A DNA stretch of 64,000 nucleotides. It comes from Pseudomaricurvus albidus. GTDB taxonomy: Bacteria; Pseudomonadota; Gammaproteobacteria; Pseudomonadales; Cellvibrionaceae. The notes beneath the pieces were generated by a model. It searched no databases and had not been told where the DNA came from. It saw only the letters and a program-made list of their open reading frames with translations. Positions 1 through 9,394 of the stretch are shown one piece after another. Location of the stretch: assembly GCF_018863235.1 (NCBI RefSeq), contig NZ_JAHKRS010000008.1, positions 124,001-188,000 on the forward strand, in the 5' to 3' direction. The first letter of the stretch is position 1. Every line of letters begins with the position of its first letter. The translations under genes and the position numbers were made by a program.

Positions 1-1556
1 GACATCAAGATGGCCCTGAAAGTTGCTTGAGCCGCCGCTAAGTCCCCCGTTGCCTGCTGTGCGACCCCCAGAAGGTTCAGTGTGCTGATGCTCTTTGGAG
101 TGTGTTTAGCCAGTTGTTGAGCGTAGTGGAGCGCCAGCGGGTATTGCTTGTCTTTCAACAGAGCCAGAACCAGAGAAAAGCCCGCTTGCTGGTTGGTCGG
201 ATCCCGCTGATACACGGCTTTGAGCTGTTCGATACCGGCATCGAAATGACGTGTCTGCAACATGCTCAGAGCCAAATGAGTGTCGACATGGGTATCTCTT
301 GAGTTGGTGTCAATATTGTTTTTTTGAAGTTCTTTTAAAAAGGCGGTCGCTTGATCGTGGTGGCCCGCCTGAGAGTAAGCTGAGGCAAGTAGTTCGAGGG
401 TTTGTTTATCTTCTGGGTGGGTGTTGTAAGCAACTTTCAGGTACCGAATAGCTGAAAGCGGATCATTGAGTCTGATTAATGTATCGCCCATCAGACGATT
501 GGCACCTGGATCCTTGGTGTGCTTTCTCAGGTACTGGCTGAGGTATTCCTTGCTGGCTTCAAATTCAGATAATCCATAATGAGCCAGAGCTGCAATCATG
601 CTGAGCTGTTGGTCGGCTCGAACCTTCTCAGATGGCAATTGACTGATAATCTCAGTGCAGTTTTTGAGTTGAAGGGTGGATTGCTCTGCGTAATCGTTGT
701 CCGGCTGTTGCAAGCGAGAGTAAACCAGTCCGCGGAAGTAGGCGGCCTTGGGCTCGTAGGGGTAGTGTTGATTGAAGTACTCAAGATCGGGGAGGGTGTC
801 TTCGGTACGCTGCATATCCAGCAGCAGGCCAATGCGGGCCATGCGGGCTTCGAGGTTTTCCGGGTCAGCCTGCAAGGCTTGTGCATAGTTCTTCAGAGCC
901 TCCTGTAGCCTTCCTTCAGCATGCATCGCAGAAGCGTATAGATTCCAGGCTTCACTGCTTTGGGGATACCTTTCCACTAGCTGTTGTCCGAGCTGAATGG
1001 CATTCAGGAATTGCTGCCGGCTGATGTCCAGACGTATTTGCGCCAGGTTGGGTCTCAGGGCACCGGGTATCAGTGTTTCTGCCTGCTGAATTGTCAGTTC
1101 GGCCTTTGCTTCCTGATCCAGTCTTAGCTGAGCCTCGGCGATATACCCCAGCATGTCGACGGTCTGTTGTGGTTTGAGCCCACGAATAGACAGTTCATCC
1201 AGAATGCTTTGGTATTTTTTTTGTTCTCGGTAAATTTCTGCCAGTTTCAGATCCGTATAACGTCGATCAGCGCCCAGGACTCTTGCTTTTATCAGGGCAT
1301 CTTCTGCGGCTTCGGGATTGTTAAGGGCGATCCAGACCTCAGCGGAAAGTACCAAAGAAGGGACATGCTCTGGATTGATCTGCAAAGCATTTTTCAGTTG
1401 AATCAGTGAGCTTTGATAATCCTGTTCGTGATACAGGCGAGATGCATCTTCATGGAACTCCTGCAAACGACTTTGAGAATAGGCTGTGAGAGGTGCAGCA
1501 ACTACTACTAAAAGACTGACGGTAATCAGCAGGCATTTTTGTGCAGATATTCGCAT
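1..1556 (-). CDS. prsT: PrsT-like TPR protein of the XrtA/PEP-CTERM system (3' end cut by window edge)
   Basis: Translating the minus strand from an ATG at 1556 gives a signal peptide (MRISAQKCLLITVSLLVVV then a small-residue region) followed by an open frame to base 1. It is rich in TPR-like helices such as a run beginning RLYHEQDYQSSL. The gene continues beyond the left edge, so length and C-terminus are unknown. Proteins of this kind are large secreted TPR proteins found beside exosortase A genes, where they are thought to help EPS assembly or protein sorting. An in-frame TTG at 1571 has a better ribosome site (GGGAAG) and may be the true start. It follows the ATPase gene at 1657 on the same strand. 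The family is confident; the precise role is inferred. Confidence 0.85.
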   Translation of the reverse strand, partial: MRISAQKCLLITVSLLVVVAAPLTAYSQSRLQEFHEDASRLYHEQDYQSSLIQLKNALQINPEHVPSLVLSAEVWIALNNPEAAEDALIKARVLGADRRYTDLKLAEIYREQKKYQSILDELSIRGLKPQQTVDMLGYIAEAQLRLDQEAKAELTIQQAETLIPGALRPNLAQIRLDISRQQFLNAIQLGQQLVERYPQSSEAWNLYASAMHAEGRLQEALKNYAQALQADPENLEARMARIGLLLDMQRTEDTLPDLEYFNQHYPYEPKAAYFRGLVYSRLQQPDNDYAEQSTLQLKNCTEIISQLPSEKVRADQQLSMIAALAHYGLSEFEASKEYLSQYLRKHTKDPGANRLMGDTLIRLNDPLSAIRYLKVAYNTHPEDKQTLELLASAYSQAGHHDQATAFLKELQKNNIDTNSRDTHVDTHLALSMLQTRHFDAGIEQLKAVYQRDPTNQQAGFSLVLALLKDKQYPLALHYAQQLAKHTPKSISTLNLLGVAQQATGDLAAAQATFRAILM

Positions 1557-1656
1557 AGTATTTACTATCAATGGTGATGACTTCCCTGTATCCAGTGACG
1601 CCCCTGTTTATGAGCGTACCTTGATTTCCTTAATCTGTGTAAGACACATTCATAGT

Positions 1657-2523
1657 CTAGATGCTGTGCAAAACTGCCTGATCCTTATCGGGGAAATCGA
1701 ATTTTGGAATCAGTTCTTCCTGTGCCAGACTGTCGAGTACTACTTTCAGGTCTTTCATGTCGATATGGCGCTTTTCCTCAACCATGCCATGGAGCATCAG
1801 GCGACTGCACACCAGATTGATCAATCGTGGAATACCCTGGCTGACTTTCTGAATGGGTTCAAAAACTCTCGGGTCAAAGGTGGGGTTATCATTCCAGCCT
1901 ACCTGCTCCAGACGATACATGATGTAATTTTCCGTATCTTCAGGGTTCAGAGGCTCCAGATGACAGGTTGCTACAATACGTTGATGCAGTTGTTCGAGTT
2001 GTGGAGAGCGTATGGTTTCCCTAAGCTCACTTTGTCCGACAAGGAAGATTTGAAGTAGGGGCTGGTTGTTTTGCTGTAAATTGGTTAACAGGCGAAGCTC
2101 TTCTAAGGCTCCTTCGGGAAGGTCCTGGGCCTCGTCAATGATGAGCAGTGAGCGCTTTCCTTCTTGATGCAGCTTGAGAAACAGCTGTTTTAATCCATGC
2201 AGGAGCAGAGATTTGTATTCTGTGGTGCCGTCGAGGTCGAAGTTCAAGGCAATAAGGCGAATGAGATCATCTGCCTGAACCTGAGTACAGTTGAGGCTGG
2301 TGAATTTAACCTGTCCTCCATCGAATTCCGAGGTCAGATCACTGATTAATGTGGATTTGCCTGTGCCTGGCTGGCCGGTAACGACAACAAACCCTTCCCG
2401 GCGGTACAGGGCGTACTGCATATAGGCTTTGGCGTTCTTATAGCTCGGGTGGTGAAAACAGAGACGTGAGTCAGGTGTCAGCCTAAAGGGTTCTTCTTTC
2501 AGTCCATAAAATGTTTCGTACAT
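1657..2523 (-). CDS. XrtA-associated AAA ATPase (ExeA/GspA-like)
   Basis: A protein of about 288 residues starting MYETFYGLKEEPFRLTPDSR, the usual start of this family; the frame is open 19 codons further upstream. It carries a Walker A motif GQPGTGKST near residue 50 and a Walker B motif LLIIDEAQDL near residue 125. A sensor-like region with conserved arginines follows (QGIPRLINLVCSRLML). It belongs to the ATPase family found in PEP-CTERM/exosortase A loci and related to ExeA of type II secretion. It lacks the usual membrane segment and is probably cytoplasmic. It sits between a small membrane protein gene and prsT on the same strand and is probably co-transcribed with them. Its substrate is not known. 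Confidence 0.88.
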   Translation of the reverse strand: MYETFYGLKEEPFRLTPDSRLCFHHPSYKNAKAYMQYALYRREGFVVVTGQPGTGKSTLISDLTSEFDGGQVKFTSLNCTQVQADDLIRLIALNFDLDGTTEYKSLLLHGLKQLFLKLHQEGKRSLLIIDEAQDLPEGALEELRLLTNLQQNNQPLLQIFLVGQSELRETIRSPQLEQLHQRIVATCHLEPLNPEDTENYIMYRLEQVGWNDNPTFDPRVFEPIQKVSQGIPRLINLVCSRLMLHGMVEEKRHIDMKDLKVVLDSLAQEELIPKFDFPDKDQAVLHSI

Positions 2524-2580
2524 GAGAAATCCAATTCTGTTTACTTCTGGAGAGTCAAAGTTTTCTCTCCGGGGAAGCAA

Positions 2581-2784
2581 TTAATGTGAAGCCCATAAAA
2601 GTATTTCTTGTTTGATCAGAATGCATAAAACCATCATGCCGATACCGGCGTTGAATACGGTCATGTTTTCATAGCCAAATAAATAGTAGCTTCCTGCTGC
2701 CCGTGCCACGCCGGAAACTCCGCAGAATACTATACCGCATATACCTGATAAGTTTGCCAGAGTAATGAATAATTTCTTAACCAT
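2581..2784 (-). CDS. small two-helix membrane protein, unknown
   Basis: A 67-residue protein with two hydrophobic stretches (about residues 5-29 and 44-62), likely two membrane spans. The ATG is preceded by AGGGAAA at a suitable distance. It is the first gene of the minus-strand group that continues with the XrtA-associated ATPase and PrsT. I do not recognise the family. It has no PEP-CTERM motif, so it is not a sorting substrate. Its position suggests a role in the same EPS/sorting machinery, but that is inference only. Confidence 0.55.
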   Translation of the reverse strand: MVKKLFITLANLSGICGIVFCGVSGVARAAGSYYLFGYENMTVFNAGIGMMVLCILIKQEILLWASH

Positions 2785-3427
2785 GGACGCTTTTCCCTGT
2801 GAGGTTATGAGTCATTCTTTCAAACCTTTGTATGAAGTCAAACCGATGGTTTTCATAGGTCTGACTAAAATAAAGTCGCGAACTTCTGGTTGTGAGAGAT
2901 TATGAATCCTGAGAATCCTTAGGCAGTCTTTAAACCCTTATATAGAGCGAAATGATTTAAAGAGATTCATTCTTTATAACAAGCCATCAAAGATTTGATT
3001 ATTTTGCGTTCGCTATCGTTAGGTTAGACATTCAAGTTCGTCCAAACAAGCAAAAATCATTTTCATCGATGAGAGAATATGATTAGGTAGCATCAAAAAA
3101 TGGTCTGATTTATTTGACCAGCAAAATGGTTATACCTTTTTATTTTTTTAATTTCTTTAAGATGTAAAAACTTGGGGCAGTCCAATTTAATCATTTTTCG
3201 TATTAAAACTGAGTGATTATAAGAATAGAATAGTGTCCGGGATTGGCGCGGTAATCCAATTCTGTCTATTGTTATTCTTGGTTGTTGTTACTTGGTGCCG
3301 TGAAAAAGTATTAGACATATTTGTTTGGTATCGGCATTTAATTCATGTGTTTAATGAAGTATTGATGAAATACGCGTCTATACTTTAATCTCCAAGACAA
3401 TTCGATGACAGCTCAAGGAGGCAGTCT
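2785..3427. promoter_or_regulatory. divergent AT-rich intergenic region with promoters of both EPS arms
   Basis: This 640-base AT-rich stretch separates the minus-strand ATPase/prsT group from the long plus-strand EPS run. No credible coding frame was seen. A possible -10 element TATACT lies at 3379-3384, followed by a strong ribosome site AAGGAGG at 3415-3421 for the GTG start at 3428. I looked for a sigma-54 (-24/-12) element, which controls some PEP-CTERM loci, and found no convincing match. The promoter assignment rests on layout more than on motif quality. Confidence 0.45.
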
Positions 3428-4057
3428 GTGTCCGAATATTTTAAGAGTAACTTGTATCTACCTTTCCGGGTTGTTGCCTGTTTTTCCATAATTTTTGCTC
3501 TGGCAGCCTGTAGCTCCCAGGAGTATCCGCAGGTGGTGGATGAAACGTCCGATTATGACTATGTGATTGGTGCGGGTGATTCCCTGGAGATTTTTGTCTG
3601 GGGTAATCAGGAGTTATCAACAACGGTTACCGTCAGGCCGGATGGAAAAATCACTACCCGCCTGGTAGAAGATATTCCAGCCAGTGGACGCACTTCTACC
3701 CAGTTGGCTCGAGAGATAGAGGAGGCCTATGGGAAATACGTCAAAAGCCCGGTGGTTAGTGTGATTGTGAATGGCTTTGTCGGGATCCCAACTCAACAAG
3801 TACGTGTGGTCGGTGAAGCTTCAAAACCGCTCAATGTTCCCTATAACAAGAACATGACACTTCTTGACCTAATGATCAGTGTTGGTGGTTTGAGTGATTT
3901 TGCTGACGGAAACAAGACGGTTCTGGTCAGAAGTTTTGGTGGCAAACAATCCATTTATAACCTGAGAGTTGAAGATTTGATCCGCGATGGTGATATCTCT
4001 GCCAATACACCTCTGATGCCCGGGGATATCATTATTATTCCGGAAGCCTGGTTCTAA
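3428..4057 (+). CDS. Wza-like polysaccharide export lipoprotein (XrtA system)
   Basis: A 209-residue protein beginning with GTG behind AAGGAGG. A lipoprotein signal ends in the lipobox LAAC-SS at about residue 28. It is followed by a polysaccharide export domain (YVIGAGDSLEIFVWGNQELS, then RPDGKITTRLVEDIPASGRT) and one SLBB-type domain (QVRVVGEASKPLNVPYNKN). It is much shorter than E. coli Wza (about 380 residues), as is usual for the XrtA-locus family. It should form the periplasmic/outer-membrane part of the EPS channel with the chain-length protein encoded next (24-base gap). First gene of the 19-kb plus-strand run. Confidence 0.92.
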   Translation: MSEYFKSNLYLPFRVVACFSIIFALAACSSQEYPQVVDETSDYDYVIGAGDSLEIFVWGNQELSTTVTVRPDGKITTRLVEDIPASGRTSTQLAREIEEAYGKYVKSPVVSVIVNGFVGIPTQQVRVVGEASKPLNVPYNKNMTLLDLMISVGGLSDFADGNKTVLVRSFGGKQSIYNLRVEDLIRDGDISANTPLMPGDIIIIPEAWF

Positions 4058-4081
4058 GTCGTGCGCGCAGGGGATTGAGGG

Positions 4082-5623
4082 ATGCAACAGATATTTGCGC
4101 AGGTTTATGGATACCTGATCGGAATTTGGCGATTTAAATGGTACGGGCTGGCATTGGCCTGGGTGCTGGCAATCGGCGGCTGGGTATGGGTTTGGTCGCT
4201 ACCGGTTTCTTATATGGCAACCGCAAGACTGGATGTCGATAGCAGCAGCTTGCTACGTCCACTGCTGAGGGGGTTGGCCATTCAGCCAGATGTCAATCAG
4301 CGGGTTGCTCTGATGAGTCGGACGCTTCTAAGCCGGCCCAATCTGGAAAAACTGATGCGGATGGCGGATCTGGATCTTAACGTGAAAACAGAGCTTCAAG
4401 AAGAGCAGCTTCTGGCAGATTTGAAAGATAACATTTCTCTCCAGGGCGACAGGCAAAATACGTCTTTGTACTCTGTTTCCTTCAAACACGAGGATCGAGA
4501 AACCGCCAAGCGTATTGTCCAGTCTTTAATTACAATTTTCATCGAAACGACACTTGGAGAGAAAAGAAAAGACAGCTCAGGTGCGCAGGCGTTTTTGGAT
4601 CAGCAAATTGCCGATTACGAAGTGAGACTGTCTGAAGCTGAAGCCAGGTTGGCGGATTTTAAAAAGCGCAATGTTGGTATGCTGCCTGGTGAGGCGGGTT
4701 CTTATTACCAGCGTCTGGAAATGGCCAAAGCCCAATTAAATTCGGCAAAGCTCGAGCTTCGGGAAATGGAGAACCGTCAGAAAGAGTTGACTAATCAGAT
4801 TGAAGGCGAAGAGCCTGTCTTCTTTTCTTCTTCGATCAACGACAGTGGGCGTTACTCACCGATAGATCAGCGTATTCAGGCACTACAGGAAAAACTCGAT
4901 TATCTATCTCTGAGTTATACAGATCTTCATCCGGAGATGATTCAGATCAAAACAAAAATCTCTGCTTTAGAGGCCGAGAAACGTCGTGAGTTTGATCGTG
5001 CGATGGAGCTCCAGCCTTCTTCACTCAGTGGTCTCGGGTCCAGTCCGGTGTATCAAAGCATGAGGACCATGCTGGCTGAAACTGAGGCCAAGGTGGCTGA
5101 ATTGAGCGTGCGTGTCAGTGAGTATCAGACCCGGGTCGATGAGTTGGAGGGTACCGTAAACAATATTCCCGAAATCGAGGTGGAACTACAGCAGCTGGAT
5201 CGTGATTATCAGGTCATCTCTCAGCAACACAAGGCCTTGTTAAAACGACGTGAATCGGCGTTGTTATCTGAAAATGTGGAAAAAAATGCAGACGATATCC
5301 GTTTCCGGGTAATTGACCCGCCCTATGTTCCTCTCAAGCCTACAGAGCCCAATAAATTATTGTTGAATGCCGGGGTATTAATCTTGAGCTTGGGGGCCGG
5401 GATTGGCCTTGCTCTGTTATTGACATTATTGAAGCCAGTATTCGTTGATAAGTTAACCTTGAGTGAAAAACTAGGTTTGCCGGTGCTAGGGTCTGTATCC
5501 ATGATTTTGGCTCCTCATCAGGCGCGTCAGGAGCTTAAAGCGACCCTGGTGTTTACCTCTGTGGCAGTCTGTTTACTGGTGACTTTCGCGGGAGTCACAG
5601 TCGGACAAGGTCTAATATTTTAG
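4082..5623 (+). CDS. Wzc/GumC-type chain length determinant (XrtA system)
   Basis: A 513-residue inner-membrane protein. An N-terminal membrane span (about residues 18-38) precedes a Wzz domain (ATARLDVDSSSLLRPLLRGL). Long coiled-coil regions follow (about 170-235 and 280-390, for example EVRLSEAEARLADFKKRN). A proline-rich segment (VIDPPYVPLKPTEPNKLLL) precedes a second span near 425-450, and a third hydrophobic stretch lies at the C-terminus. It lacks the kinase domain, which is supplied by the next gene, the split arrangement typical of XrtA loci. Its role is to set EPS chain length and bridge polymerase to exporter. ATG at 4082 follows GGGGATTGAGGG. Confidence 0.92.
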   Translation: MQQIFAQVYGYLIGIWRFKWYGLALAWVLAIGGWVWVWSLPVSYMATARLDVDSSSLLRPLLRGLAIQPDVNQRVALMSRTLLSRPNLEKLMRMADLDLNVKTELQEEQLLADLKDNISLQGDRQNTSLYSVSFKHEDRETAKRIVQSLITIFIETTLGEKRKDSSGAQAFLDQQIADYEVRLSEAEARLADFKKRNVGMLPGEAGSYYQRLEMAKAQLNSAKLELREMENRQKELTNQIEGEEPVFFSSSINDSGRYSPIDQRIQALQEKLDYLSLSYTDLHPEMIQIKTKISALEAEKRREFDRAMELQPSSLSGLGSSPVYQSMRTMLAETEAKVAELSVRVSEYQTRVDELEGTVNNIPEIEVELQQLDRDYQVISQQHKALLKRRESALLSENVEKNADDIRFRVIDPPYVPLKPTEPNKLLLNAGVLILSLGAGIGLALLLTLLKPVFVDKLTLSEKLGLPVLGSVSMILAPHQARQELKATLVFTSVAVCLLVTFAGVTVGQGLIF

Positions 5624-5665
5624 TGAATGCAAGCATACTCAACGGATGGAGTCAGGTTAATTCTT

Positions 5666-6715
5666 ATGAGCATTATTGAAAAGGCAATCAGTAAACTGGA
5701 AAGTGAGAAAGGACGTGATGCCCTTTTGAATGCTCCACCACCTGGTTCTGGTTCGCAGTCTGAGAAGAAAGCAGAGAGCTTCAGCCCTGAGGATAGAGTT
5801 TCTGGTGAGCCTGGTATTAACTCTACGGAACCCAGCGCAAGTCAGCCTGAACGTCCAGAGAAAACAGTCAAAACAGTAGAAGAAGACCCAAGCCTTCATA
5901 AATCGGATCTGGCTGAAAGCACTCACAGGGTCATTCATCATCTGCCGGTCGACGAAATGCTGGCAAAGGGAATGATTGTTCCACTGCGTCCTAGAAGTCA
6001 GATAGCGGATGAGTATCGAACCATCAAGCGTCCCCTGTTGCAAAACATTGATAAAAAGGGCGCAACGATTGTTGATAATGCCAATTTGATTATGGTCACC
6101 AGTGCGTTACCAGGGGAGGGGAAGACTTTTTCGGCGATTAATCTGGCTATGAGCATTGCCAGTGAGCAGGATAAAACGGTTTTGCTGGTGGATGCTGATG
6201 TTACCAAAGCCTCTGCAGCAACCACCTTAGGGATACCTGATGACAGTCCGGGCCTGATCGACTTGCTTGAAGATGGAAGCATGAAATTCAGTGATGTTTT
6301 GATCCACACTGATATACCCAAGTTGAGAGTACTGCCTGCTGGTAGTCTCCATGAACATGCTACCGAGTTACTCGCCAGCGATAACATGAAGAGGCTGATG
6401 GGTGAATTATCTGTCCGCTATCAGGATCGGGTCATTATTTTTGATTCGCCGCCATTATTGATTACTACAGAGGCTAGTGTCCTTGCGAGCCTTGTGGGGC
6501 AGGTTGTCTTCGTTGTTGCCGCAGAACAATCGGCACAAAGCGCTGTAGAAGAGGCAATAGAGCATATCGCTGATGACAAGGTTATTGGGCTTGTTTTGAA
6601 TAAAACGAGAAAAAATCCGCTATCGAAACACGGATATGGTTACGGCTATGGATACGGTTATGGTGAGGGAGCTAGACGATCACGACATTATCACGCATCT
6701 AAAGACGAGTATTAA
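5666..6715 (+). CDS. tyrosine autokinase, CpsD/CapB type (XrtA system)
   Basis: About 349 residues; I chose the start MSIIEKAISKLESEKG, the conserved family start, over an upstream in-frame ATG at 5627. The BY-kinase motifs are present: Walker A ALPGEGKTFSAINLA, Walker A' VLLVDADV and Walker B VIIFDSPPLL. A low-complexity acidic/proline region occupies about residues 25-90. The C-terminus is a tyrosine cluster built of repeated Gly-Tyr pairs (6632-6664), followed by further tyrosines, the expected autophosphorylation tail. It acts with the adjacent chain-length protein to control polymer length and export. The perfect GY alternation is striking and is noted in the findings. Confidence 0.92.
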   Translation: MSIIEKAISKLESEKGRDALLNAPPPGSGSQSEKKAESFSPEDRVSGEPGINSTEPSASQPERPEKTVKTVEEDPSLHKSDLAESTHRVIHHLPVDEMLAKGMIVPLRPRSQIADEYRTIKRPLLQNIDKKGATIVDNANLIMVTSALPGEGKTFSAINLAMSIASEQDKTVLLVDADVTKASAATTLGIPDDSPGLIDLLEDGSMKFSDVLIHTDIPKLRVLPAGSLHEHATELLASDNMKRLMGELSVRYQDRVIIFDSPPLLITTEASVLASLVGQVVFVVAAEQSAQSAVEEAIEHIADDKVIGLVLNKTRKNPLSKHGYGYGYGYGYGEGARRSRHYHASKDEY

Positions 6716-6725
6716 AGGCGATTGT

Positions 6726-8201
6726 ATGTCAGCATTTCGTCGATATTCCATCGCTGCCGCTTGTGTCTGCAGTGTTTCCCAGGGAGCTTTGGCGGGAGAC
6801 TGGAAGAGCGGTTATGGAGTGAATGTCCGGGAGGTGTTCACTGATAATGTGTGTTTGTCCGAGGACAATAAAAAGAGTGAGTTTATTACCACGGTTACGC
6901 CAAATTTTTCTATCAAGGGATCAAGCGGAAGAGCTAAATTAAACGTCTATGGTGCTATGGAGGTGAATAACCTCACGGACAGTAACAAGTGTTCTTCGAA
7001 CGGAGGAAATGATGACAACCTGAATCCCAGACTCAGTGGGAACGGTACGGTCGAGCTCGTGTCTAATCTGTTATACATAGATGGAACCGCAAACATACAA
7101 CAAAACAGTATAAATCCATTTGAGTCATCCGGTGATAGTAACCTGAATCGAAATGACAACCGCAATACCACTTACGATTACTCGGTAAGTCCTTATCTGA
7201 TACATCGCTTCAGTGATGTCGCAAAGCTTAATATTCGATACACCTACGATGATCAGGAAAACTCGGAAAGTGTCGTGGGAAATAGTGATCAGCAATCTGT
7301 GTTCGCTTCACTGACCAGTTTGCCAGGATGGTCAAAATTAAGCTGGGGTCTTCAGGGAAATTATCAAAAGGTTTCTTACGATGAGGATTCCTCAACACCT
7401 GATCAGCAAGATGAGCTGTCATCGGTATCGTTTAATCTCGGCTACCAGATAAACCGTAAATGGAAAATTTTCGGTTCTGTTGGTGATGAGTTTAATGATT
7501 TTGAAACGGTCAATGATGAAACTGAAGGTAATATCTGGAGTGCAGGATTTGAGTGGACGCCAAATCCCAGGACCCGGGTTTTAATGAGCGCCGGTGAGAA
7601 ATTTTTTGACAATACACCTAAAGTATCCATCTCTCATCGGCTAAAGCACAGTCAATTTTCTCTGGAATATGAAAAGACTTTAACCTTTACCCGAAACTTA
7701 CGTACTGAGCCTGAATTTTTCCCTATTGTTGATCAAAATGGCGATCCTATCCTGGATCAAAATGGTGAGTTGATCTTGATTGGTTTAAACCAGACAACCT
7801 TAACTCGTAGTCCTGTTGTTGATGAACGCTTAAAACTGGGATATCGCTGGTCTCGGGGGAGAACTGCGATTACTGTCGACGGTACCAGTTCAGAGCAAAC
7901 TCGAGAAGAAGACGGTTACAGCTCAACATTCACTACTGTGGGCGTTGGTGTGCGTAGGGACCTGACTCCGCATATGAATGCGAATGCACGGATCTCATAT
8001 ACCGATACATCCGTTGCCAGTGGTTCAGAAGTATTAGGCTCGGACTCCAATGTGATGCGTGTCTATTTAGGTTTGACAAAAAAGATCAGTGAGAAAACTT
8101 CTTTGAGTGTGACATACGCATTTAGTGATCGTGATGCGGATTCACAAAATAGCGAATACACAGAAAACAGAATTACCGTTGGTATTGGCATGAGGTGGTA
8201 A
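6726..8201 (+). CDS. outer-membrane beta-barrel protein, PEP-CTERM-system associated
   Basis: A 491-residue protein starting MSAFRRYSIAAACVCSVSQG with a signal peptide cleaved near GALAG. The ATG has AAAGGCG upstream; the frame is open 30 codons earlier within the kinase gene. The mature part has alternating polar/aromatic beta-strand patterns (SLSVTYAFSDRDADSQ), and the chain ends ENRITVGIGMRW with a terminal aromatic typical of Omp85-assembled barrels. It matches the barrel family that follows the tyrosine kinase in XrtA loci, probably serving as an EPS outer-membrane porin. It lies 11 bases after the kinase gene, in the same operon. A DQNGDPILDQNGELI duplication sits near residue 345. Confidence 0.85.
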   Translation: MSAFRRYSIAAACVCSVSQGALAGDWKSGYGVNVREVFTDNVCLSEDNKKSEFITTVTPNFSIKGSSGRAKLNVYGAMEVNNLTDSNKCSSNGGNDDNLNPRLSGNGTVELVSNLLYIDGTANIQQNSINPFESSGDSNLNRNDNRNTTYDYSVSPYLIHRFSDVAKLNIRYTYDDQENSESVVGNSDQQSVFASLTSLPGWSKLSWGLQGNYQKVSYDEDSSTPDQQDELSSVSFNLGYQINRKWKIFGSVGDEFNDFETVNDETEGNIWSAGFEWTPNPRTRVLMSAGEKFFDNTPKVSISHRLKHSQFSLEYEKTLTFTRNLRTEPEFFPIVDQNGDPILDQNGELILIGLNQTTLTRSPVVDERLKLGYRWSRGRTAITVDGTSSEQTREEDGYSSTFTTVGVGVRRDLTPHMNANARISYTDTSVASGSEVLGSDSNVMRVYLGLTKKISEKTSLSVTYAFSDRDADSQNSEYTENRITVGIGMRW

Positions 8202-8269
8202 TGTTCCAAAGCTTAAGGAAAAGTAAAACGCTGCAAGTACAGGGTATGCGGTAATAAAGGACTAATTAC

Positions 8270-9394
8270 ATGAATGTAAATGAGAATCCATCGGTGTTAT
8301 GCGTCGTCGGTGCACGACCGAACTTTATGAAGATAGCGCCCATTATGCGTGCGTTGAATCGTAAGGAGTGCCCGTTATCGGCAACTTTAATTCATACCGG
8401 GCAACACTATGATACTGCAATGAAGCGTTCATTCTTCGAACAGCTTCACATTCCGGAGCCGGATATGGATTTGGAGGTAGGGTCTGGGTCTCATGCGGTA
8501 CAAACCGCCGAAGTAATGAAACGGTTTGAGCCTGTAGTAGATGAAGTTAAGCCTTCCGTCGTACTGGTTGTGGGAGATGTTAACTCTACTATTGCCTGTG
8601 CATTGGTGGCCGTTAAAAAGCATATTCCAGTCGTGCACGTCGAAGCAGGGCTGCGTAGCTTTGATCGTTCCATGCCTGAAGAAATTAATCGTATTCTCAC
8701 TGACCAGATATCAGATCTTTTGTTCACCACTGAACGCAGTGCTGAAGAAAACTTGATAAATGAAGGCATTGATTCGTCACAGATTCATTTTGTTGGCAAT
8801 GTCATGATCGATACGTTGTTGTACAACGCTGAGTATGCGATTCCCAGTCAAGAAATTCTTGATGAGACCCATTTGAAACTTGAGTCTGGCTATGGGTTGG
8901 TTACCTTGCATCGGCCTTCCAATGTGGATGATCCTGAAGTTCTGACGTCTATTATCGACTCACTATTGGAGGCCAGTGAAACTCTGGAGTTGGTGTTTCC
9001 TGTTCATCCACGTACTCGAAACCAGCTTGTGCAACATGGTTTGCTGAAAAAACTGGAAACTTCCAGAATTGCCCTGCTTGAACCCCAGGGTTATTTACAG
9101 ATGTTGGGTCTTATGAAAGATGCCAAAGTGGTTATGACTGACTCCGGCGGCATTCAGGAAGAGACAACGGCTCTGGGAGTACCTTGTATCACTCTGAGAG
9201 AGAGTACCGAGCGTCCGATCACTATAACTCAGGGCACGAATATATTGGTAGGGGCAGACCCTGTAAAAATACGCTCGGCCTTTAATTCAGTGATGCACAA
9301 CGGTGGCAAACAAGGAAAGGTGCCGGAGTTCTGGGATGGACAAGCGGCTGAACGGATTGTGGAGATCATACAGGCATGGATAGTGCAGGGGTAG
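8270..9394 (+). CDS. wecB: UDP-N-acetylglucosamine 2-epimerase, non-hydrolysing
   Basis: A 374-residue protein, normal length for the family. It interconverts UDP-GlcNAc and UDP-ManNAc in the cytoplasm, supplying a precursor for the polysaccharide. Family motifs: GARPNFMKIAPIMRAL at the N-terminus, HTGQHYD, the active-site region HVEAGLRSFDRSMPEEINR, and the C-terminal UDP-binding stretch TDSGGIQEETTALGVPC followed by RESTERPIT. It sits 68 bases after the barrel gene, and its 3' end overlaps the deacetylase gene. No UDP-ManNAc dehydrogenase (wecC) is seen in the window, so the product may be used as ManNAc or oxidised by an enzyme encoded elsewhere. Confidence 0.95.
   Translation: MNVNENPSVLCVVGARPNFMKIAPIMRALNRKECPLSATLIHTGQHYDTAMKRSFFEQLHIPEPDMDLEVGSGSHAVQTAEVMKRFEPVVDEVKPSVVLVVGDVNSTIACALVAVKKHIPVVHVEAGLRSFDRSMPEEINRILTDQISDLLFTTERSAEENLINEGIDSSQIHFVGNVMIDTLLYNAEYAIPSQEILDETHLKLESGYGLVTLHRPSNVDDPEVLTSIIDSLLEASETLELVFPVHPRTRNQLVQHGLLKKLETSRIALLEPQGYLQMLGLMKDAKVVMTDSGGIQEETTALGVPCITLRESTERPITITQGTNILVGADPVKIRSAFNSVMHNGGKQGKVPEFWDGQAAERIVEIIQAWIVQG

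Noticed and set aside
1486-2058. 190-codon plus-strand frame opposite the prsT start and the ATPase
   Set aside because: It is antisense to two well-supported genes and shows no domain.
2785-3427. Sigma-54 promoter expected for PEP-CTERM regulation
   Set aside because: No GG-N10-GC element with good flanks was found on either strand.
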